DNA from: Euryarchaeota archaeon UBA126
GTDB lineage: Archaea > Thermoplasmatota > Poseidoniia > Poseidoniales > Thalassarchaeaceae
Direction: 5' to 3'
Assembly (NCBI GenBank): GCA_002497025.1
Contig: DAMG01000017.1
Location: forward strand, 1 to 7,772
Length of the DNA: 7,772 bases
Shown piece after piece: positions 1 to 6,610 of the stretch (its first letter is position 1; each line of letters begins with the position of its first letter). Below the pieces are notes generated by a model. It did no database searches. It had not been told where the DNA came from and saw only the letters and a program-made list of their open reading frames with translations. The position numbers and the translations under genes were made by a program.

Positions 1-1827
1 TATCTCGGTAATAATGATGGAAATATCAACCAATCTGAAGTAGATACTTTCTCTACATATTTACTCAACCGACCTTGGAATAATTCAGAATTAGCAGGAT
101 GTTGTATCCTAGACCACGAAGCATTCGAGACCAGCAATGTAACAATCATTCCTAGACCCCCTGTACCGGGTCCAATAGGTGATCTCAATGGGACTTGGGG
201 TTGGACAGAAATCGTCGATTTGGTAGGCCAAACAGATGGACGTACAAACCGTCTTATCGACGTGCCAAGAGTTGGAGGGTTGATTGAGGAAGTTCCTCTG
301 ACTATATCTTTACCAACGCCTTACGAATACAGATATTCTGCTATGCAGGATGTAATAGATGGCGCACCAAATCAATTCACAATTAATCGAAGTGCAGTCC
401 CAGTTGCTAGTGACATCAGAATAAGTGTTGGAACAAATATGCCTCCAAACATAATTGCAAACCGTTTGGGTAGTAGTTCACAGATCGCACTAGATAAAGC
501 AACTACTTACGAGGTAAATTGCGTTGATAGTCATCTAGATGATACTGAAATAATTTGGACATTTAGTAATAATGGAACAATCGTCCTAACTAGTGACCAA
601 CCTTTCGTATCAATTACTCCATCAGAGTATAATTACAGTCATGGAGATGTACTAAGCGCAGTGGTGCAATGCGCTGATCATTTCGGCTCAACTAGTCAGT
701 GGTTCGAAAATATCGTAATCGATGGAGTATCTCCAACTTGGGAAGCCTCGTTTACAGCTCAATCTACAAATAATGGAGAGATTACAATCGATACTAGTGA
801 CGGCATCATTGAAATCGGAAGCGAGGATATTTTGGAAATTAACATCTCAGCCTCAGACGATTCAGGATTGGATACGACAATTGAGATTACCAGTAATCGA
901 ACCAGTGAATGGAGACACGTAGATTGGAATCAGATGTTTGCCCAAAGTCGCTTCCCTCAAGGCGACAATGTGAACAATATGAATCTAGATATTGAAGACC
1001 GTCATCAGTCAAAACCTGCGACAACTTACACTCTTCATCTGATGGTGGTAGACGATGCTGGTAACTCCGTGCATAACGATTGGATAATTTTAGTGCTTGA
1101 CGGTGCAGGTCCGACAATTCTCCCAGATATCTACTCAAATGATGTTATGATTTCAGCTGAACAACCCGCTAGAGCGGATGAAACAATTACAGTTAATCTG
1201 ACTAATTCTTATGATGACTTGGATTCAATTTATGATACCAGATGGACTTTCATATTGAATCAAGAAGCCTATTTTGAAAACCAATCATTTTCAGAAATTA
1301 AAACCTTTGAAATCAATTCACTGGAAGCCGGTAGTCATTGGTTCATTTTGATGGCATGGGATTCTAAAGATAACATGGATGTGCTCTCATTTTCAATTGC
1401 GGTACAACCTGCTCCGGGAGTTAATATCAGTATTCTTAACGTGAGTTACGATGGCAACCCGACAGTTGGTGAAAATCTGGAATTGTATGTAATGGTAGAG
1501 AATATTGGAGGAGACCCTGCAATCGGTAGGCTGTGTAGCGGAGAGATTTGTTCGGATTATGTCAACGTACCATGGGCTACTTCTATTGGCCCTGGTGTAA
1601 TTGGAATATCATTAGTAATTCCACTTGATAGAGCCGGAGAATTACCTCTTCGCTTCGAGTGGGAAGGCAGTGAAACACAGAAGGATAATTCATTCATTAT
1701 TGATACTAACATTATCGTCAATCCCGACTCAGGCCCACTTCAAGTAATTCTGGGTGTTTTCCTAGTTCTTTCAGGGTTAGCTATTGGAGCCCGTATGTTG
1801 TGGGGTCCCGGGCGTTTTGAGGACTAG
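1..1827 (+). CDS. Large surface protein with Ig-like modules, a CARDB-like domain and a C-terminal membrane anchor (5' truncated)
   Basis: The frame is open from the first base to a TAG stop, giving 608 residues, and the true start lies left of the window. A TTG at 220 is only an internal Leu codon. Residues 2-13 resemble an EF-hand loop (NNDG...E) with the first acidic ligand replaced by Leu. Three Ig-like beta modules follow at about 150-240, 246-368 and 371-468. The first two close with the same D-G-x-x-P-T linker (241-246 and 367-372), and WTF-type core strands recur. C174 and C224 could form an intradomain disulfide. Residues about 474-574 look like a CARDB domain. Residues about 580-600 form a hydrophobic helix, followed by a short tail (GPGRFED). 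About a dozen N-x-S/T sequons suit an exported glycoprotein. I infer a type I membrane-anchored surface protein used for adhesion, ligand binding or envelope structure; the ligand is unknown. The domain names are my reading of the fold pattern, not a database match. Confidence 0.85.
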   Translation, partial: YLGNNDGNINQSEVDTFSTYLLNRPWNNSELAGCCILDHEAFETSNVTIIPRPPVPGPIGDLNGTWGWTEIVDLVGQTDGRTNRLIDVPRVGGLIEEVPLTISLPTPYEYRYSAMQDVIDGAPNQFTINRSAVPVASDIRISVGTNMPPNIIANRLGSSSQIALDKATTYEVNCVDSHLDDTEIIWTFSNNGTIVLTSDQPFVSITPSEYNYSHGDVLSAVVQCADHFGSTSQWFENIVIDGVSPTWEASFTAQSTNNGEITIDTSDGIIEIGSEDILEINISASDDSGLDTTIEITSNRTSEWRHVDWNQMFAQSRFPQGDNVNNMNLDIEDRHQSKPATTYTLHLMVVDDAGNSVHNDWIILVLDGAGPTILPDIYSNDVMISAEQPARADETITVNLTNSYDDLDSIYDTRWTFILNQEAYFENQSFSEIKTFEINSLEAGSHWFILMAWDSKDNMDVLSFSIAVQPAPGVNISILNVSYDGNPTVGENLELYVMVENIGGDPAIGRLCSGEICSDYVNVPWATSIGPGVIGISLVIPLDRAGELPLRFEWEGSETQKDNSFIIDTNIIVNPDSGPLQVILGVFLVLSGLAIGARMLWGPGRFED

Positions 1828-1893
1828 ATAAGCCTCGTAGTAGGATCACCCTCTAGGTCCAAACAACCGCTCGACTCTTGACCTATACACCTT

Positions 1894-1904
1894 GGTGAGG
1901 AGGT
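1894..1904 (+). promoter_or_regulatory. Ribosome binding site of the helical-repeat membrane protein gene
   Basis: GGTGAGGAGGT lies directly before ATG 1905. The GGTGA part (1894-1898) sits 6 bases from the start codon and matches the complement of the archaeal 16S 3' end (GGAGGTGAT). The second GGAGGT abuts the ATG and is too close for a standard Shine-Dalgarno contact. This supports ATG 1905 as the start. In the 77-base gap after the preceding stop I see no convincing TATA box at the right distance and no T-tract terminator, so read-through from the surface-protein gene is plausible. Confidence 0.7.
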
Positions 1905-3626
1905 ATGGTTCTACCACCCGACCATGCAGATCGGGTTATCGCCCAGCATCGTTCTAGGGTGGAAAAGGTAGCAATGATGGGAACTTTGCTACTGATTACC
2001 TCTGCTGGTTGGTGGTTATTTCCAGCAATGGATGGGAGCGTAGAACTACTCCCCCGAATGGGCCCCGTAATTGCCATGTTCGTTGCGGCTCTAATGCTGA
2101 TGGATCTAATCGACCATGGACCGGTTGAACGCTCTAGAATTGCTATTGCTAGTGGTCTTGCGTGGCCTATGGTAATCGCTATGGCAATCGATTCATTTGG
2201 AGATGGAGATAGGACACTTGCATCTGTTATTTTGATTCTAGTGGCAATAAGTCTTCTATTGCATTGGCGAAACGCCCTAGGTGGTTCACTTTCTACAAGG
2301 AGATTACGAGCATTCTCTGGTCTTGCGGGAACCGCTATAGGGATTGCAATAGTAATTTCTCTAGGCCTTGAATTATTGATTGCGTTAGTTTTTGCATTAG
2401 CTTGTATTGGAATGGTAACTCCAGACTTAATGGCTAAAGACGACGTCCATAAAGAAAGGAAAAAATTCGCTAACGAATTAGACGAGGCTGAAGCAAGAAT
2501 GCTTGAGTTACGCTCAAAGAATTCAGGTTTAGAACAAGCCTCCTCTCTGATTCAACAAGCGCGTGAAGCAGGTTGGAAAGATCCAGCACGCGGAATGGTG
2601 CTAATCGAGGAAGCCGACAGAGAAGCCAAGCGAATCATGGAAATGGCAGTAGATATCGATGCGATTCGCAGCGATTCGCTTTCAGCGGTCGAAAAGGCAG
2701 AAGAAATTGCCCCTGTAGTCCAAGGTCCGCGCCGAGCATTCACAATGGGAGATAGAGAGGCAGGACATGGCTCACTTCGAGAGGCTGAGATCCTCTATCG
2801 CCTAGCAAAAACAAAGGCAGAGGCCATAGAAGAAAATTGGCAATTAGCAGCAGAATCGATAGCCACCGCTGAGAAGGCCGTAGCGGCTAAGTCAGGTTCT
2901 GCTGCCGACTCGATTAGAGGTATCCTAACAGCAGCAAAGGAAGCAATGGATGCAGAGGAGCCAGCCGAGGCACTGCATATCGCAAGTTCGATACCTGCTC
3001 ATATCGAGAGCCTTGAGGCTTCCAGCGGTGAGGCAGAGGTCGCAATTGCAGATGCTGAAGCAGCACTTAAATCGGCTGAGGGTGAATTAGCCTTAGCCAA
3101 TGCAGAACGTCTCACAGAAGCCAAGGAGGCATTGGCTAAGGGCGATGTACCTCTAGCCAAGGGTCTAGCAGATAGTCTAGCCCGAGAGGTCCGAGAAACA
3201 TCGGATGCGATGCAAGAAGTTCAGCGAGCATTACGACAGAAGAAGCAGATTTCAGCTAGATTCCCAAGTGGTCAAGCCAATCAATTTTGGCAATCAAGGC
3301 TTGAGGAAGTCGAAGCCGCAGCCTCATCTGGCGCATGGACTAATGCCTCACAATCTCTAACTTCGTTAACTAACGATTTAGCAACCTACGAGTCAGAGGC
3401 GGGCGAAGCCAAGGAATTGTTGGACTTTGTTCAATCTGAATGGTCTGAACTCCGCCGCCGTCTAGATTCGAGTTCTATTACTCCAACCGATGAATCACGT
3501 AGAGCAACAGAAGCGGCCGTGAATAAGGCGACACAGGCTTTAGATTCCGGACAAATCCAAGATTGTTTGACTGCTCTAGGAAAAGCAGACGAGTTACTTG
3601 AGGGTCTACGTAGAAGAGTCGTCTGA
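1905..3626 (+). CDS. Six-helix membrane protein with a long cytoplasmic helical-repeat tail, function unknown
   Basis: I do not recognise the family. The 573-residue product has six hydrophobic segments at about 22-41, 53-69, 77-95, 103-120, 136-154 and 154-172. A basic stretch follows (KERKK, 183-187), so the remaining ~390 residues should be cytoplasmic. That part is rich in Ala, Glu and Lys, has almost no Pro or Cys, and reads as continuous alpha helix. Within it I see six repeats with a turn (often G-x-x-x-x-A) followed by small or hydrophobic residues 7 and then 4 positions later. The turns are at residues 225, 289, 351, 413, 476 and 549. There is no Walker motif, kinase motif, protease triad or nucleic-acid-binding motif. 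A role as a membrane-bound scaffold, stator or partner of the upstream surface protein is possible but is inference. The ATG is supported by the GGTGA site 6 bases upstream. Its stop is 2 bases from the convergent thrS stop. Confidence 0.85.
   Translation: MVLPPDHADRVIAQHRSRVEKVAMMGTLLLITSAGWWLFPAMDGSVELLPRMGPVIAMFVAALMLMDLIDHGPVERSRIAIASGLAWPMVIAMAIDSFGDGDRTLASVILILVAISLLLHWRNALGGSLSTRRLRAFSGLAGTAIGIAIVISLGLELLIALVFALACIGMVTPDLMAKDDVHKERKKFANELDEAEARMLELRSKNSGLEQASSLIQQAREAGWKDPARGMVLIEEADREAKRIMEMAVDIDAIRSDSLSAVEKAEEIAPVVQGPRRAFTMGDREAGHGSLREAEILYRLAKTKAEAIEENWQLAAESIATAEKAVAAKSGSAADSIRGILTAAKEAMDAEEPAEALHIASSIPAHIESLEASSGEAEVAIADAEAALKSAEGELALANAERLTEAKEALAKGDVPLAKGLADSLAREVRETSDAMQEVQRALRQKKQISARFPSGQANQFWQSRLEEVEAAASSGAWTNASQSLTSLTNDLATYESEAGEAKELLDFVQSEWSELRRRLDSSSITPTDESRRATEAAVNKATQALDSGQIQDCLTALGKADELLEGLRRRVV
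2505..3614 (+). repeat. Array of six degenerate ~62-residue helical repeats (protein level)
   Basis: Aligning residues after each turn gives the pattern turn, +5 small residue (usually Ala), +12 and +16 Ala, Leu or Ile. Units begin at protein residues 225, 289, 351, 413, 476 and 549, so the intervals are 64, 62, 62, 63 and 73. The +5 residues are G230, A294, A356, A418, A481 and C554. The +12 residues are A237, A301, I363, L425, L488 and A561. The repeats are not visible as DNA repeats, so the duplication is old or convergent. The layout suggests stacked helical hairpins, similar in spirit to TPR solenoids but with a longer period. Confidence 0.6.
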
Positions 3627-3628
3627 GA

Positions 3629-5584
3629 CTATTCTGAGGCAGGAACTAGACCCAATGCCCTCTCTCGATTTGTAATTTCAGCGAATAAGTCGGACACGAA
3701 TTGATCCAAAGGAACACCGTTACACTGGTCGCCATTGCGTGCCCGAATCGAGACGGTTTGATTCGCCGCCTCATCCTCACCAAGAATCAACATGTAAGCA
3801 GGTCGCATTTTTCTATGCATTCGGATTTTCTTACCGATGGTCGCATCAGAATCATCAACTTTGACACGAACTCCGGCAGATTCCAAAGCGGTTTTTACTT
3901 CTGCCGCATATTCAATTTGTTTCTCTGAAATAGTGATTACCTGAACCTGAACTGGCGATAACCAAGTCGGGAAGTTGCCAATCCAATGCTCGGTTAGGAA
4001 TGCAACAAATCTCTCGTGAGTCGATAGAGGTGCCCGATGAATCACGAAGACCTCGCCATTTTCCTCCCCATTCTCATCTTTGTAACTCAACTCGAAGCGA
4101 TCCTTCGCAGCGAAATCCAATTGAATCGTCGACATCGACTCCTCCCGTCCGAGCGCGGTCGTAAACTGAATATCGATTTTCGGTCCATAGAAAGCCGCCT
4201 CACCGACCTCCTCGACGAAAGGCACACCCATATCGACGAGAATAGACCGCAAGTGTTCCTGAGTCGACTCCCAGATTTTAGCGTCGCCGATATACTTCTC
4301 AGTATTCTCAGGATCCCACAAAGATAGACGTAAGTGGAAGTTCTCAAACCCGAAGGTTCGGTAGTAATCGTTGACCATTTGTACATTCGCACGTACCTCA
4401 TCCCCTACCTGGTCCAGCGTACAGTAGATGTGAGCATCATTCATCGAAAGCATTCGAACTCGAAGTAGACCCGCAAGAGTTCCTGAGAGTTCGTTTCGAT
4501 AGACCGTTCCATACTCAGCAATTCTCAAAGGCAATTCTCTATAACTTCGCTTTTTGCTGGAGAAAACCAAATGGTGCATTGGGCAGTTCATTGCCTTCAG
4601 ATAGTATGTTCCGTCATCCATTTCCATTGGTGGATACATTCCATCTGCATAGTGAGGAAGGTGACCACTAGATTCGAACAATTCTTGCTTTGCTAAAACT
4701 GGAGTGGTAACTCTTTGATACCCATAGGATTCCTCTGTTTCTACAGCATATCGCTCGATTTCGCTTTTGAGAATCTCCCCATGAGGTAGCCATACGGGTA
4801 GTCCTTTTCCAATCATCTCGTTAATCATGTAAAGTTCCATTTCTTTGCCAATTTTCTTGTGGTCTCGTTTTTCTGCTTCCTGAATTTGCCTTTGACGTTC
4901 TTTCAGACCTTCTTTGCTGGCGTAGCACATTCCATAGATTCTAACCAATGATTCTCGCTTGCTATCAGCCCGCCAGTAAGCAGTACTGGTACTAGTCAGT
5001 TTGAACCAACGAAGATGAGAAGTTGAAGGAACGTGAGGGCCACGACATAAGTCAACAAAGTCACCCTGTCGATAAACTGATGAGCCAACATCATGACCTA
5101 CTTTGTCATCCATTATTTCGATTTTGAATTTATTTTCTGAGAACATTTCTCTTAGAGTCTGATTATCGTATTCTTCACGAATCATGGCATGATTTGCTCT
5201 GATATGTTGATTCATTTTCTTCTCTATCGCCTTAAGTTCCTCATCGCCGATAGGATCCATGTGGAAATCATAGTAGAAGCCATGATCGATTGGTGGCCCG
5301 ATAGTCGGTTTAGCATCTGGGAACATTTCTACAACAGCTTGTGCCAAAAGATGAGCACAGGAATGGCGCAGAATGTATAGCCCAGCCTCGCTCTCCCCGT
5401 TGATTGGATCGAGACTGCAATTAGAATCTAAAATGTGAGAAAAATCGCGCTCACTGCCGTCTACTAATGCCGCGACTGCTCCAGAGCGCTTTCCATGAAC
5501 GTTGAGAATAACCTCTCCTACTGTGATTCCAGAGGCGTACTCGTGGGTTCCGCTCTCCCCCAAATCTACCGCAATCATGCTCAT
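3629..5584 (-). CDS. thrS: Threonyl-tRNA synthetase, bacterial-type architecture
   Basis: This class II synthetase attaches threonine to tRNA-Thr in the cytoplasm. The 651-residue length is normal for the bacterial type. Domains in order are TGS (about 3-68), editing domain (about 70-225) with H74-x3-H78 and C180-x3-H184, catalytic core (about 245-535) and C-terminal anticodon-binding domain (about 540-651). The core shows motif 2 with R363, the zinc ligands C334 (in NCPMHH), H385 and H516 (in IHRAP), the GPKID loop at 467-471 and motif 3 R525. The family-typical pocket residues H308, D383 and Y466 are present. Position 381, Gln in E. coli, is Met, and the E. coli QCGT segment is SMST here (483-486). 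ATG 5584 is supported by GGAGAG ending 7 bases upstream; M3 is a weaker alternative. The gene follows carbamate kinase on the same strand after a 64-base gap. Most euryarchaea carry a DTD-like editing domain instead, which suggests ancient transfer if the host is archaeal. Confidence 0.97.
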   Translation of the reverse strand: MSMIAVDLGESGTHEYASGITVGEVILNVHGKRSGAVAALVDGSERDFSHILDSNCSLDPINGESEAGLYILRHSCAHLLAQAVVEMFPDAKPTIGPPIDHGFYYDFHMDPIGDEELKAIEKKMNQHIRANHAMIREEYDNQTLREMFSENKFKIEIMDDKVGHDVGSSVYRQGDFVDLCRGPHVPSTSHLRWFKLTSTSTAYWRADSKRESLVRIYGMCYASKEGLKERQRQIQEAEKRDHKKIGKEMELYMINEMIGKGLPVWLPHGEILKSEIERYAVETEESYGYQRVTTPVLAKQELFESSGHLPHYADGMYPPMEMDDGTYYLKAMNCPMHHLVFSSKKRSYRELPLRIAEYGTVYRNELSGTLAGLLRVRMLSMNDAHIYCTLDQVGDEVRANVQMVNDYYRTFGFENFHLRLSLWDPENTEKYIGDAKIWESTQEHLRSILVDMGVPFVEEVGEAAFYGPKIDIQFTTALGREESMSTIQLDFAAKDRFELSYKDENGEENGEVFVIHRAPLSTHERFVAFLTEHWIGNFPTWLSPVQVQVITISEKQIEYAAEVKTALESAGVRVKVDDSDATIGKKIRMHRKMRPAYMLILGEDEAANQTVSIRARNGDQCNGVPLDQFVSDLFAEITNRERALGLVPASE

Positions 5585-5591
5585 GGCGCGT

Positions 5592-5613
5592 CTCTCCGTC
5601 GGCTACGCCGACG
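5592..5613 (-). promoter_or_regulatory. thrS leader hairpin abutting its ribosome binding site
   Basis: On the transcript strand a perfect 7-bp GC-rich stem with a 3-base loop, CGTCGGC-GTA-GCCGACG (5613-5597), is followed at once by GAGAG and then ATG 7 bases later. The ribosome binding site GGAGAG (5597-5592) shares its first G with the 3' arm. Folding would crowd ribosome binding, so translational control is plausible. There is no T-tract after the stem, so it is not a standard intrinsic terminator. It could also mark an mRNA processing point between the carbamate kinase and thrS reading frames. A TATTTT on the transcript strand (5646-5641) might be a weak thrS-specific promoter element. 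Confidence 0.5.
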
Positions 5614-5648
5614 AATCGCCGCTATGAAGGGCTTGGCCTGAAAATAGG

Positions 5649-6557
5649 TCATTCGATGACGAATTGGGTCCCTGCGACTCCCGCCACCATCTCCGGTAAA
5701 TCGGCTAATGACCCAATGACTGCTCGCTGTCCAGTCCGCCTCACGAAGTCGCAGGCGGCCTCGACTTTCGGCCCCATTGAACCCTCCTCGAATTCATATT
5801 TCTCAATCTCATCCGGATTAGTCGTAGATATTTTCTCAGCATCATCAGTTCCCCAATTAAGATAGACTCCATCGGTGTCTGTAGCCATGATTAGCAAATC
5901 GGCCTCCAACTCGAATGCAAGTAGAGAACTCGCTCTATCTTTGTCAATGACGACCTCTACTCCCTCTAGATTTCCTTCGCTATTGAAAATCGTAGGGATA
6001 CCGCCTCCACCCGCACAGATGACAATCGTTCCTTTTTCCAATAACCAATGTATGGGTCTCATTTCGAAAATTCTGTGTGGTTCGGGAGAAGGCACAACTC
6101 TTCGCCAATATTCTCCATCAGGCTTCATTGTCCATCCCTTCTCAGTCTCGAGAAGTTTAGCATCTTCATGGTTGTATATAGGTCCGATTGGTTTTGTTGG
6201 ATTTTCGAAGGCTGGGTCTTCTGGATCAACTTCAACCATTGTAAGGATTGTAGCAAATGGTACTTCGATTGGAAGCAGGTTTCCGAGCTCTTGCTCAATC
6301 ATGTAACCAATCATTCCCTCAGTCTGTGCACCAAGCACATCTAGAGGGTACGCCTCAACTTCTTCGTAGGCGGCAGATTGTAGTGCAAGAAGTCCAACTT
6401 GTGGTCCATTTCCATGGCTGATTACCAATTGATTTCCTTCCGTAATCGGCGCGAGAGATTTCGCGGCAATTCGAATATTCTCTCTTTGATTTTCAGCCGT
6501 CATTGGTTGCCCTCGCCTAAGTAGAGCATTACCACCTAGTGCCACAACGATACGCAT
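5649..6557 (-). CDS. arcC: Carbamate kinase
   Basis: This enzyme reversibly converts carbamoyl phosphate and ADP to carbamate and ATP; in some archaea related enzymes run in the direction of carbamoyl phosphate synthesis. The 302 residues match the usual ~310. Seen in order are VVALGGNALLRRGQ at 4-17, ISHGNGPQVG at 46-55, YPLDVLGAQTEGMIG at 70-84, VICAGGGGIP at 179-188, VIDKDRAS at 203-210 with the conserved Lys, the nucleotide-binding ATDTDGVYLNWG at 225-236, and MGPKVEAA at 261-268 with the second conserved Lys. This is the amino acid kinase fold, cytoplasmic and normally dimeric. ATG 6557 begins exactly at the family's N-terminal strand. No Shine-Dalgarno is visible, but a TATA-like element about 29 bases upstream suggests a nearly leaderless transcript. 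No arginine deiminase or ornithine carbamoyltransferase gene is in the window, so the direction of the reaction in vivo cannot be judged. Confidence 0.94.
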   Translation of the reverse strand: MRIVVALGGNALLRRGQPMTAENQRENIRIAAKSLAPITEGNQLVISHGNGPQVGLLALQSAAYEEVEAYPLDVLGAQTEGMIGYMIEQELGNLLPIEVPFATILTMVEVDPEDPAFENPTKPIGPIYNHEDAKLLETEKGWTMKPDGEYWRRVVPSPEPHRIFEMRPIHWLLEKGTIVICAGGGGIPTIFNSEGNLEGVEVVIDKDRASSLLAFELEADLLIMATDTDGVYLNWGTDDAEKISTTNPDEIEKYEFEEGSMGPKVEAACDFVRRTGQRAVIGSLADLPEMVAGVAGTQFVIE

Positions 6558-6581
6558 TTCGCTAATTGGTAAGACTGTGGA

Positions 6582-6590
6582 GATATTAAC
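6582..6590. promoter_or_regulatory. Shared TATA-like element of a compact bidirectional promoter
   Basis: The 53 bases between the carbamate kinase ATG (6557) and the NAD kinase ATG (6611) contain one AT-rich core, GATATTAAC (GTTAATATC on the other strand). Its centre, near 6586, lies about 25 bases from the rightward ATG and 29 bases from the leftward ATG. That is close to the usual archaeal TATA-to-start-site spacing of 25-27, so both transcripts could begin at or within a few bases of the start codon. Neither gene has a well-spaced Shine-Dalgarno, which fits leaderless translation. This is inference from spacing and composition. Confidence 0.45.
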
Positions 6591-6610
6591 GCGTGCCTGC
6601 TGCGCGAGGT

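Noticed and set aside
220..222. TTG as the start of the surface-protein gene
   Set aside because: The frame is open upstream to base 1 with protein-like content (EF-hand-like loop, sequons), so this is an internal Leu codon.
1882..1889. CCTATACA as a TATA box for the helical-repeat gene
   Set aside because: It lies less than 20 bases from the ATG, which would put the transcription start inside the coding sequence, downstream of the ribosome binding site.
4037..4401. Open frames of about 100 codons on both strands inside thrS
   Set aside because: They overlap the catalytic core of thrS in other frames and have no start signals or recognisable domains.
5597..5613. Hairpin as an intrinsic terminator of carbamate kinase
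   Set aside because: No T-tract follows the stem on the transcript strand, and the stem runs directly into the thrS ribosome binding site.
5875..6306. 143-codon open frame on the plus strand
   Set aside because: It is antisense to carbamate kinase, whose conserved motifs cover the whole stretch; the predicted protein has no recognisable features.
6593..6610. GTG start adding six residues to the NAD kinase
   Set aside because: The TATA-like core ends only 3 bases before it, and the conserved family N-terminus begins at ATG 6611.
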